Shown: one piece after another, positions 17,457 through 25,212 of the stretch
Numbering within the stretch: the stretch's first letter is position 1
Layout: each line of letters starts with the position of its first letter
DNA from: Candidatus Bathyarchaeota archaeon
GTDB taxonomy: Archaea; Thermoproteota; Bathyarchaeia; Bathyarchaeales; Bathycorpusculaceae
Assembly (NCBI GenBank): GCA_003601605.1
Contig: PIXZ01000010.1
Coordinates: 1 to 39,865, forward strand
Length of the DNA: 39,865 bases
Reading direction: 5' to 3'
Translations under genes and position numbers: made by a program
The notes under the pieces: model-generated
What the model was told of the DNA's origin: nothing
The model's database searches: none
Seen by the model: the letters and a program-made list of their open reading frames with translations, nothing else

Positions 17457-18451
17457 ACCTCCTTCTTCTTATGGTTTTTTGGCATAACCAAGTCTGCAAT
17501 ATCCACACTATGCTCATACACCTGCCGTAGAAAAGAAGCTATCGCCAAAATTTGAGGCACAACATCCAAGGATTGCTCTCTTGCAACTTTTTCTATGTTA
17601 GCAAAAGTCTTGTCTATCCTTTCTCTCATGCCTCTGACGTTCTCTGCTAAGGTGATGTCGCCAGAAAAGAAAGCTCTTAAAGCGTTTTCATGAGCTTCAA
17701 AACAAGCCGTGTGAAAATCAACAAACAATTTTTTAAGGTTCTCAACCAATGGTTTCCCTTTCAACTCCATAACCTTTAGTGCAACACGAACACATTCATC
17801 TCCAATGGCTTCTACAAGACTCGCAGCCAAACGGTAATCAAGACACTCGATAGGGCTTACTCCTAACTTATCGCTTAAACTTGGGTTTTGAATTACTGTA
17901 CGCAAAATCCGCACTAGGAGAAAATACAGTCTATTGCTTTCGTTATCTCGCGCCATAACACTTTTTGCCAATTGCACATCTGCATCCACTAGAGAGTTAA
18001 CGACGTCTCGGTGCATACTTGCAACTATTGCGTAACCTCGGCGGAGAATTTTTTCAGGTGGAAAACTTGACGGTTCAAGTAAACATTGTAAAACAATGTT
18101 AGAGTAATCTTCTTCAACAATTTCAAGCCCTATCAAACGGCTTACAGTTTTCTTCACAACATCCCTAACCTCAAAGCTAATACGTTCCTTTGCCTCTACA
18201 CGAATAATGTCAAAACCAAGCAGATATGCACCCACAATTTCACGACTTAAATATGGTCCAGACTTAAGGTTCATAACATGGAGGGAAGGCTCAACACCGT
18301 GCTTAGGATCTATAAGGAGCCTACCGTCACTGGTCTCTTTAAGAGCGACGACGCTGCCTCGTTTGAGGCTGTAGCGTTCAGCCCAAGCCTTTGGAAGGCA
18401 AACGAAAAATGTTCCGCTTGGTGTTCGTTGCACTTTACGCAATTCGCTCAC
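17453..18451 (-). CDS. AbrB-like plus PhoU-domain regulator
   Basis: ELRKVQRTPSGTFFVCLPKAWAERYSLKRGSVVALKETSDGRLLIDP (SpoVT/AbrB-like), then PhoU-like helices. GTG at 18451 is a likelier start than the tracked 18511. Confidence 0.82.
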   Translation of the reverse strand: MSELRKVQRTPSGTFFVCLPKAWAERYSLKRGSVVALKETSDGRLLIDPKHGVEPSLHVMNLKSGPYLSREIVGAYLLGFDIIRVEAKERISFEVRDVVKKTVSRLIGLEIVEEDYSNIVLQCLLEPSSFPPEKILRRGYAIVASMHRDVVNSLVDADVQLAKSVMARDNESNRLYFLLVRILRTVIQNPSLSDKLGVSPIECLDYRLAASLVEAIGDECVRVALKVMELKGKPLVENLKKLFVDFHTACFEAHENALRAFFSGDITLAENVRGMRERIDKTFANIEKVAREQSLDVVPQILAIASFLRQVYEHSVDIADLVMPKNHKKKEV

Positions 18452-18548
18452 TCTACATAGCCCCCATTTATAGTTGATATTCGGAACTGGAATATTAACA
18501 CATCTAAACAAAAACTAGATATATAAATTTACATGTAAGTGTTGAAAA

Positions 18549-19136
18549 TTGAAGACAAAAGTCATAATTGGTATAGACCTAGCTGGAAAGAAAGAAAATC
18601 CCACGGGAATAGCTTTATTTAAAAATGCAACAGTAAATGCCAGACTTGTCTACACAAATGAAGAAATTTTAGAGAGCGTCTTTAAGAATACTCCCATACT
18701 TGTAGCCATAGATTCGCCTTTAAGCCTTCCAAAAAAGGGTTCAATGAGAAACTCTGACAGAGAAATGATAAAAAGAGGATACCGAGTTTTCCCTCCAACT
18801 CTACCAGCAATGAGGCAACTGACATTGCGTGGCATAGAAATAAACAAGTTAATAACCGAAAAAGGATATAAAACAATAGAAGTGCATCCCACATCCGCCC
18901 GAAAAGCGCTTAGCATGCCATTAAAGGATTGGAGGGAAGCACAGAAAACATTCGAAAAGATGGGGTTGAAAGGAGACATTCAGCAGAGAATGTTAACGAG
19001 TCACGAAATTGATGCAGTAACCTGCGCTTTAACAGCATTTCTCTATTTAAATAGCCAAACAGAAGCCATAGGGGATGACGAAGAAGGGTACATAATAGTG
19101 CCGCAAAAAAGAGACTGGAGAACGTTACAGTTATGA
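18549..19136 (+). CDS. DUF429-family RNase H-like protein
   Basis: IGIDLAGKKENPTGIAL, VAIDSPLSLPKKG, FPPTLPAMRQLTLRG, TIEVHPTSARKAL, HEIDAVTCALTA. Confidence 0.85.
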   Translation: MKTKVIIGIDLAGKKENPTGIALFKNATVNARLVYTNEEILESVFKNTPILVAIDSPLSLPKKGSMRNSDREMIKRGYRVFPPTLPAMRQLTLRGIEINKLITEKGYKTIEVHPTSARKALSMPLKDWREAQKTFEKMGLKGDIQQRMLTSHEIDAVTCALTAFLYLNSQTEAIGDDEEGYIIVPQKRDWRTLQL

Positions 19137-19456
19137 GTGAAAACGAAAAATTGCAAAAAGCTGTCGATCTGGCAATTGCATCAGGATACCAGCTTAAAAA
19201 AGATGCTTTCGAATTTCTAACAACTGCAGCCGTAACAGCAGATCCAACAGAAATTATGAACAAAGCATTGCAAAAAATAGAAAGTTTAAAAGAAAAACCC
19301 CTTTTTATTGGTAGAGATACACTAGAAGAATTATTAGAAGAAGAACCAAAAATAGCAGAAGAAATCACTCCAACGCCTCAAACAGTTAAGATGGTAGAGG
19401 GAAAAAGAAAGTTTCAACCTTTCGCAAAAGAGGTTGAATCACATCAAAATAATTGA
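19133..19456 (+). CDS. polB: DNA polymerase D small subunit (DP1), N-terminal segment; frame ends early
   Basis: Overlaps the upstream stop (ATGA). Helical N-terminal domain and linker ending ...KRKFQPFAKEVES, which is where intact DP1 normally continues into the OB domain. Confidence 0.7.
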   Translation: MSENEKLQKAVDLAIASGYQLKKDAFEFLTTAAVTADPTEIMNKALQKIESLKEKPLFIGRDTLEELLEEEPKIAEEITPTPQTVKMVEGKRKFQPFAKEVESHQNN

Positions 19457-20666
19457 AGACCCTACTGACAAATTAAACACAAGTGGAACAATTGAAGACT
19501 ATCTAGGATATTTTAGAGATAGATTCAAGCGATTAGAAAAACTGTTAAGACAAAGGCTAGATGTAAGAGCCGCTGCATCAATTATTGACGCCTTAAAAGC
19601 CCCAAAAAACACACGATTAAAAATAATTTGCATGATAACAGAGAAAAGAGAATCAGAACGGAAAACCTTGTTAACAATCGAAGATCTGCATGCCAGCACT
19701 ATAGCCCTTATACCACAAAATGCAAGTGAAAAACTGCAAAAAAAAGCGCGCCTCCTTCTGCTGGACCAAGTTGTTTGTCTAAGTGTTATGAAAACGAGAA
19801 GCAATCTCTTAATAGTAGAAGACATCATTTTGCCGGATGTTGCCCAAAAAACTCCGAGAAAAGCGTCAGTACCAGTTTACGCCGTTCTCACATCAGACCT
19901 TCATGTTGGAAGCACAAAGTTTCAAAGAGAAGCATTTAACCGGTTCATATTATGGCTTAACGGCAAATATGGAAACGAAAGACTGAAAGAGATAGCAAGC
20001 CACGTAAAATATGTTCTTATCGCCGGAGATATAGTAGATGGAATAGGCGTTTACCCCAACCAGCTAAAAGAATTGGCAATAAAAGACATTTACGAACAAT
20101 ACAAGTTTGCAGCAAAATATTTGGAACAAATACCCGACTACATAGAAGTTGTAATTATTCCTGGAAACCATGATGCCCCCAGAAAAGCCCTACCCCAACC
20201 AGCAATATCAAAAGATTTTCTCACCCTACTACAGGAATCAAGAAACATTTACTCTCTTGGAAACCCATGCTTCTTAACCCTCCACGATGTAGAATTCTTA
20301 TTATACCACGGGCGTAGCCTAGACGACATCTTATCAACTGTTCCAGGCGCAAACCATTCCAACCCGGAAAAAGCAATGAAAGTTCTGCTACAAAGCCGCC
20401 ATCTAGCCCCTGTATACGGTGAAAAAACGCCCTTATCCCCCGAAGAGAAAGACTTTCTAGTTATTAATCGCGTTCCAGACGTTTTTCACGCTGGGCATGT
20501 TCACGTTTTAGGCTATACAAACTATAGAGGAGTTCTGCTAGTAAACTCTGGAGGTTGGCAGGAGCAAACAGATTATATGCAAAGGCTTGGATTAACGCCA
20601 ACACCGGGAAAAGTTCCAGTGGTAAACCTTCAAACTTTGGATGTTACAGTAATTTCTTTTTCTTAG
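19434..20666 (+). CDS. polB: DNA polymerase D small subunit (DP1), OB-fold and calcineurin-like PDE domains
   Basis: IKIIEDPTDKLNTSGTIEDYLGYFRDRFKRL, LTSDLHVGS, IAGDIVDGIGVYPNQ, IPGNHDAPRKALPQP, VFHAGHVHVLGY. Confidence 0.95.
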   Translation: MNHIKIIEDPTDKLNTSGTIEDYLGYFRDRFKRLEKLLRQRLDVRAAASIIDALKAPKNTRLKIICMITEKRESERKTLLTIEDLHASTIALIPQNASEKLQKKARLLLLDQVVCLSVMKTRSNLLIVEDIILPDVAQKTPRKASVPVYAVLTSDLHVGSTKFQREAFNRFILWLNGKYGNERLKEIASHVKYVLIAGDIVDGIGVYPNQLKELAIKDIYEQYKFAAKYLEQIPDYIEVVIIPGNHDAPRKALPQPAISKDFLTLLQESRNIYSLGNPCFLTLHDVEFLLYHGRSLDDILSTVPGANHSNPEKAMKVLLQSRHLAPVYGEKTPLSPEEKDFLVINRVPDVFHAGHVHVLGYTNYRGVLLVNSGGWQEQTDYMQRLGLTPTPGKVPVVNLQTLDVTVISFS

Positions 20667-21226
20667 GAAAGCCCACGGGCAATTAACCTGGCAACACGAA
20701 CTGGTTCTGGAACCCTTCCACAAACAGACAAAGCTCTAATAATACTGGAAGCCCATTTCACACCTGCTCCAATAACATTAAAGTGTAAAGGCGGCTCACC
20801 AGCCAAAACTGAAACTTGACTGAAATTGGCTGTTTTTTCAAAAACTTTCCAGCGTAGTTCCCAGTCTTCGAAATGCCGTTGAAGAGCATTCTTAACTGCC
20901 CTGTTATCTGGTTTGGTACGTGTTATCACGATAACGGGTTTTGCAAATTTTTCTTGAACAAGAAACGGATTTATAACATTAAAGCCTGCAAAAGATATTC
21001 CAGCAAGCATCACTACCTTAAACTTCCAGCCTTTTAGGGTTTTAATGAAAATTTCCGTGGCATCTAAACCATCGACGGTTATTTTAGCTGTTCTCACATC
21101 CTTGATCCATGTCCCCTTAAACAGGACTGCGGCAAGAATTGCCTTTTCAGTTAAGCCTTTCTGAAAACTTCCATCCTCAACTCCGACTACGGGCAGATCT
21201 TGAAAGAGATTTGGCATCATATTCAA
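20663..21226 (-). CDS. DUF99 family protein
   Basis: VVGVEDGSFQKG, VVMLAGISFAGFNVIN, VIVITRTKPDNRAVKNAL are characteristic of archaeal DUF99. Confidence 0.88.
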   Translation of the reverse strand: MNMMPNLFQDLPVVGVEDGSFQKGLTEKAILAAVLFKGTWIKDVRTAKITVDGLDATEIFIKTLKGWKFKVVMLAGISFAGFNVINPFLVQEKFAKPVIVITRTKPDNRAVKNALQRHFEDWELRWKVFEKTANFSQVSVLAGEPPLHFNVIGAGVKWASSIIRALSVCGRVPEPVRVARLIARGLS

Positions 21227-22427
21227 TCAGTCGCCCAAGCCTACTATCATCAGAAAAAACGTTTCTAATAAGAGTACGGGATAACTCTAACCTAATCTTT
21301 TTAGTGCGACCATAACGCCCCATACTTACAACCTTAGCGTTCACCAACCCCATAGAATCCAGCTCATTAATCAAAGTGCTTAAACGACGCTGCGTCAAAG
21401 GAGCAACACCAAGTTCCCCGCAAAGCTCAGAATAAATCTCATAAATCTCACCCGTAATAGCCCGGTGCACTCCAGCCCTACTGAGATGATAAATGCTTAA
21501 AAGCACAAGCTTAGAATGCAAAGTCAGATTTTTTATTGCCTCAAAAACACGGTTATGTTCTATACAGCTCTCAGCCTCCCGAACGTGATCTTCCAAAACA
21601 ATTTGGGCACCCTTACGTTCTGCAACTTCACCAGCAACACGAAGCAGGTCCAAAGCTCGTCTGGCATCTCCATGCTCGGCCGCGGCTAAAGCTGCACAAA
21701 GGCTGACAGCAGCGTCTGATAATGCCCCTTCACAGAAGGCAATTCGTGCACGTTCAAGAAGAATGCTTTTCAGTTCGCTAGCATCGTAAGGTCTAAAAAC
21801 AATTTCTTCTTCGCTAAGAGTGCTAAAAACGCGTGGGTCGAGAAATTCTTTTAACCTTAGGTCGTTTGATATTCCAATAATAGATAATTTGCTGTTGCGT
21901 AAAGTCTCGTTTATTCTTGTCAACTCGTAAAGAAGCCCGTCACCACGAGCCTTTATTAGCACGTCAATTTCATCCAGAACAGCAATGAACAATATTTTTG
22001 AGGAATCTAAACCATTTTTAAACCTATCAAAAACTTCTCCAACAGATAATCCTGTAAAAGGTACAGACACCCCAATATTTTTACACAAACTCGAAAAAGT
22101 GCGATATTCAGACCCCACCATGCGACAGTTAACATAACAAAATCGCACTGGAGCGTCAAACTCCTTTGCCTTACTTTCAAGATAACTCAACACATATTTG
22201 GTAACAGCAGTCTTTCCTGTACCGGTTTTACCATACAAAAAGACGTTGGAACATCTTACGTTTTTAAGGACAGGGGCAACAATTTCACCTAATCGTCTAA
22301 TCTGTTCTTCCCGATGTGGCAACTTTTCAGGTAAATAATCATGGCGGAGAACCTCTCGGTCTTTGAAAATGTGTGAACTTGTTATTGACTTGTTAAATAT
22401 TTCCTCAAGTATGTTTCCATCAGTCAT
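21177..22427 (-). CDS. cdc6: Orc1/Cdc6 replication initiator (AAA+ with winged helix)
   Basis: VFLYGKTGTGKTAVTKYVL (Walker A), ILFIAVLDEIDVL (Walker B), ARRALDLLRVAGEVAE (sensor 2). ATG at 22427 is preceded by GGGAGGAG, favoured over the tracked 22499. Confidence 0.95.
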   Translation of the reverse strand: MTDGNILEEIFNKSITSSHIFKDREVLRHDYLPEKLPHREEQIRRLGEIVAPVLKNVRCSNVFLYGKTGTGKTAVTKYVLSYLESKAKEFDAPVRFCYVNCRMVGSEYRTFSSLCKNIGVSVPFTGLSVGEVFDRFKNGLDSSKILFIAVLDEIDVLIKARGDGLLYELTRINETLRNSKLSIIGISNDLRLKEFLDPRVFSTLSEEEIVFRPYDASELKSILLERARIAFCEGALSDAAVSLCAALAAAEHGDARRALDLLRVAGEVAERKGAQIVLEDHVREAESCIEHNRVFEAIKNLTLHSKLVLLSIYHLSRAGVHRAITGEIYEIYSELCGELGVAPLTQRRLSTLINELDSMGLVNAKVVSMGRYGRTKKIRLELSRTLIRNVFSDDSRLGRLIEYDAKSLSRSARSRS

Positions 22428-22546
22428 GAAAGCCTTCTCCTCCCTCTGATTTTTCAAGGGTAACACCTCATTTTCGTGTGGAGTAATAAAGCCTATCATA
22501 CAGAAAACTAAAGTTTAAGCACAAAATTCCTTTTAAAGCAAAGGCA

Positions 22547-22568
22547 CACCCCATCTTTTCTAGTGGAA
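22547..22568 (-). promoter_or_regulatory. ORB-like element 1
   Basis: Minus strand TTCCACTAGAAAAGATGGGGTG. Confidence 0.8.
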
Positions 22569-22600
22569 CTCCGTGTTTTTTCTTTAGAGAGAAATGTTGA

Positions 22601-22618
22601 TTTCTGTTGAAACAGAAA
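22601..22618. repeat. Perfect inverted repeat in the origin region
   Basis: TTTCTGTT-GA-AACAGAAA; both strands resemble a mini-ORB core (CTGTTGAAAC vs CAGTGGAAAC). Confidence 0.65.
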
Positions 22619-22723
22619 TATACTCCAGTAGGTAAGAACATTAAAGCTAATAAAACTGTTCTTGTATAGAAAACTAAACTTCTGCAATATCTTACTTTCA
22701 ACTGGCATTTGTTTGAAAAATAC

Positions 22724-22745
22724 TTCCACTGGAAATATAGGGGTC
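22724..22745 (+). promoter_or_regulatory. ORB-like element 2
   Basis: TTCCACTGGAAATATAGGGGTC: dyad core plus G-string. Confidence 0.85.
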
Positions 22746-22932
22746 TCCCACTTTTGCATATTTTTGTTAATTGTTTATCTCAGAGTTCTAATGCGCACAT
22801 AAACTAATTCTTTTAATATGCTCTATTGTTCACTTTTTGTTAAAATCTTGTGAAGTTGATTTAGTTATACAATTTTTCCTACGAGTTTTTCGGTAAAATT
22901 AACTTTTTTATGTCTTTTTTCTGTGAAATAAC

Positions 22933-22954
22933 CACCCCTACATTTCTACTGGAA
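22933..22954 (-). promoter_or_regulatory. ORB-like element 3
   Basis: Minus strand TTCCAGTAGAAATGTAGGGGTG. Confidence 0.85.
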
Positions 22955-23155
22955 AAAGAGGTATAATTCTAAACCAATTTCCTTTTTTGTTTTCAAGAAA
23001 ACGTGAAGCTTGTAAAACCTAAAACAGTGAAATTTTTGTTTCTTTTACCTTTTTAAGCATTCTAGTAAGCATTTTCATTTTACCTTTTAACCGCAACACC
23101 TATAACTTGTGAACTGTAAAATTGTGAACACTAGATAAAGGTGCATTCTGTTTAA

Positions 23156-23590
23156 ATGCCAGCGAGAAAAATGCGCATCGAGCTATTCGACAGCGAAGGC
23201 AACAAATATACTGTGTCCTTTGAAGGACAGATAACTAGAGATAAAGCTCTTCGTTTGTTAGATTTGGTGGAACTTTTAGGCGGGATGCCTGAAGGCGAAG
23301 CACTCGCTGTTGGTAACAACCCTTTAGCGGCACCTACTAACCTCTCTAAATACGACAAGGTTCGCATAGCAATTCAGAAGAATTTTCCGCTCGCATGGTT
23401 TTCTTCACGAGAAGCTCAAACAGTATACGAACAAGAGTTTAAAGAACCTATCAGTCTAAGCACCGTAGCAACTTACCTATCCAGAATGGCGAATAAAGGT
23501 CTTCTTCTAAAAACGGGCTCTTCAAACCGTTTGAAATATAGACTTGCACCAACATATACTCCAGCCATACTTAAACAAAAAACACCTTAA
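23156..23590 (+). CDS. Winged-helix protein flanking the origin
   Basis: RIAIQKNFPLAWFSSREAQTVYEQEFKEPISLSTVATYLSRMANKGLLLKTGSSNRLKYRL is wHTH-like; distinctive N-terminal beta-rich region (MRIELFDSEGNKYTVSFEGQITRDKALRLLDLVELL). Confidence 0.75.
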   Translation: MPARKMRIELFDSEGNKYTVSFEGQITRDKALRLLDLVELLGGMPEGEALAVGNNPLAAPTNLSKYDKVRIAIQKNFPLAWFSSREAQTVYEQEFKEPISLSTVATYLSRMANKGLLLKTGSSNRLKYRLAPTYTPAILKQKTP

Positions 23591-23594
23591 CCTA

Positions 23595-24311
23595 CTAGCT
23601 TTCCGCTTTTTTCAAAATCTTCTCCATTTCTTTCTTTATACGATACTTAAAAGGAATTTTATTTGTATCTCTTTCTAAATAGCCTTCCTCGTAAAGTTTT
23701 TTCATAAGCCTTGCCGTGTGCTCCCTGCTAAGCTTAATTCTTTCCTTTATTTCAGGAGCAGTTTTAGGCCCTTCAGAAGATAGCATTTCCAAAACTGTTA
23801 ACTCCGTCTCGGTCAAAGGTGCAATGGCCTTCTCCCTCTTTATTGGTATTACTGCCTCAATTTTTCCCTCTTGAACTGAAGGAAAGCTTACTGTTGCCTT
23901 CTCCTCCAACTCCGAAACTTTCACTGACAACTGCTTCTGTGATTTCGTAACATCACGCAGTTCCTTCTCAAACAAATCAAGCTTAGCCAACAAATCTTTT
24001 TTATCCTCTAAAATAGGCTCAACTTTGCTTTCCAAAGAACTCAATCGTTTTTCAATACTTGACATCTTCTCAGAAGCACTCCCGCTTTTGGCGGAAACAG
24101 CCTCTAACTTGTAAGCAATAGCTTCAACCTTTTCCGCTTCTTGCCTAAGCTGCCTGTTAAAACTTAAAATAATATCTTTAAGAACATCTCTCGCTTTCTC
24201 GTACTCCTTTTTAACACCACGGAGCTGCCTGTAATACTCAAGTGCAGCACCCACAGTTATCGCAGCTAAAACGCCTGTAAGAATTGCCATCACTTCAATC
24301 ATATAATACAC
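23595..24311 (-). CDS. Membrane-anchored coiled-coil protein with a C-terminal winged helix
   Basis: N-terminal TM (IEVMAILTGVLAAITVGAALEYY), long heptad-rich middle, C-terminal LTETELTVLEMLSSEGPKTAPEIKERIKLSREHTARLMKKLYEEGYLERD (MarR/TrmB-like wHTH). Confidence 0.75.
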   Translation of the reverse strand: MYYMIEVMAILTGVLAAITVGAALEYYRQLRGVKKEYEKARDVLKDIILSFNRQLRQEAEKVEAIAYKLEAVSAKSGSASEKMSSIEKRLSSLESKVEPILEDKKDLLAKLDLFEKELRDVTKSQKQLSVKVSELEEKATVSFPSVQEGKIEAVIPIKREKAIAPLTETELTVLEMLSSEGPKTAPEIKERIKLSREHTARLMKKLYEEGYLERDTNKIPFKYRIKKEMEKILKKAES

Positions 24312-24314
24312 CTT

Positions 24315-24591
24315 TGTGATTTAAGTGTGATTAAATGTGATTTGATATGTAATATCACACATCACATTTTCTTCATTTTACATTTAAAGGTTATGGTAAA
24401 AATCGAGAAATAAAACTCTATGATGTCACACATCACAAGAAAAACTGTGGCTTCCCCTATTCGGAGGTCTTGGCAAATAAGCCTTTTTGGAAGCTTTTCA
24501 AGAGTTTAACGCCTTTTTTGATAAGTATTTTAAACGCGTTGTAACAGTCAAAGAAATTGACTAATACTTTGATGTGATTTGTGACATCACA
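24315..24591. repeat. Cluster of TGTGAT / ATCACA boxes (candidate operator or protein-binding array)
   Basis: TGTGAT at 24315, 24326, 24336 and 24573; ATCACA at 24354, 24361, 24432 and 24586; includes the dyad TTGATGTGATTTGTGACATCACAA. Confidence 0.6.
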
Positions 24592-25066
24592 AGAAGCCTT
24601 CTGACGGATTTGATAGCTTTTTTAGCCCTTTTTCAAGCTCTTCTCTTAATATTTCTATGAGTTTTAGTTGGTCATTTTCATGTAGGCCTTTGTTTGCCAA
24701 TGTTTTGTATGCGTCTAAATATTCCTTTAATTTGTTGGCTATTTCTAAATATGGGTCGAGAGTTGTGCTTTCAAAAACTCCTAGGTATCCTAAAAGAAGT
24801 ATGGTGTAGATAGATTTTACAACGTTTTCTTTTGCCTGTTTTAGTGTCCTATTAAAGGCTCCGCGGCTTATTTTTGCCTTTGTTAGCCTTAATCTTGCTT
24901 TTTCGTCGTATTTTAAAGGTTTTCTGGCGATATTTTCGGATAGGATGTCGATGAGCAGTGTTTCTAGCTGTGTTTTTGTTAAATGGCTTTTTTTAGCCAG
25001 TATTTTCACAATAGGGTCGTTTAAGGAGGTTAAAAGCCATGTCTGAACGCTTTCTTTCAGCTTCAA
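24587..25066 (-). CDS. Conserved-looking hypothetical helical protein
   Basis: 159-aa ORF with helical composition and a possible HTH (LRLTKAKISRGAFNRTLKQAKENVVKSIYTILLLGYLGVF). Confidence 0.6.
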   Translation of the reverse strand: MKLKESVQTWLLTSLNDPIVKILAKKSHLTKTQLETLLIDILSENIARKPLKYDEKARLRLTKAKISRGAFNRTLKQAKENVVKSIYTILLLGYLGVFESTTLDPYLEIANKLKEYLDAYKTLANKGLHENDQLKLIEILREELEKGLKKLSNPSEGFL

Positions 25067-25212
25067 ATTTTGTTCACTTCCTCGTAATGGCTAATGGATA
25101 CATTTTTGTATACGGGCCCTATTAAACCTAACTGTTTCACCATCATTTTCATAATCTTCTTAACGTAAACATTTTATGCACAAAATATCAATGAATGATG
25201 AGGTAAAAACCG

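Larger units (their letters stand above)
22428..23155. other. Probable replication origin (oriC): AT-rich intergenic region with ORB-like elements
   Basis: Adjacent to orc1/cdc6; long non-coding AT-rich region with three near-identical 22-bp ORB-like sites. Confidence 0.85.
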
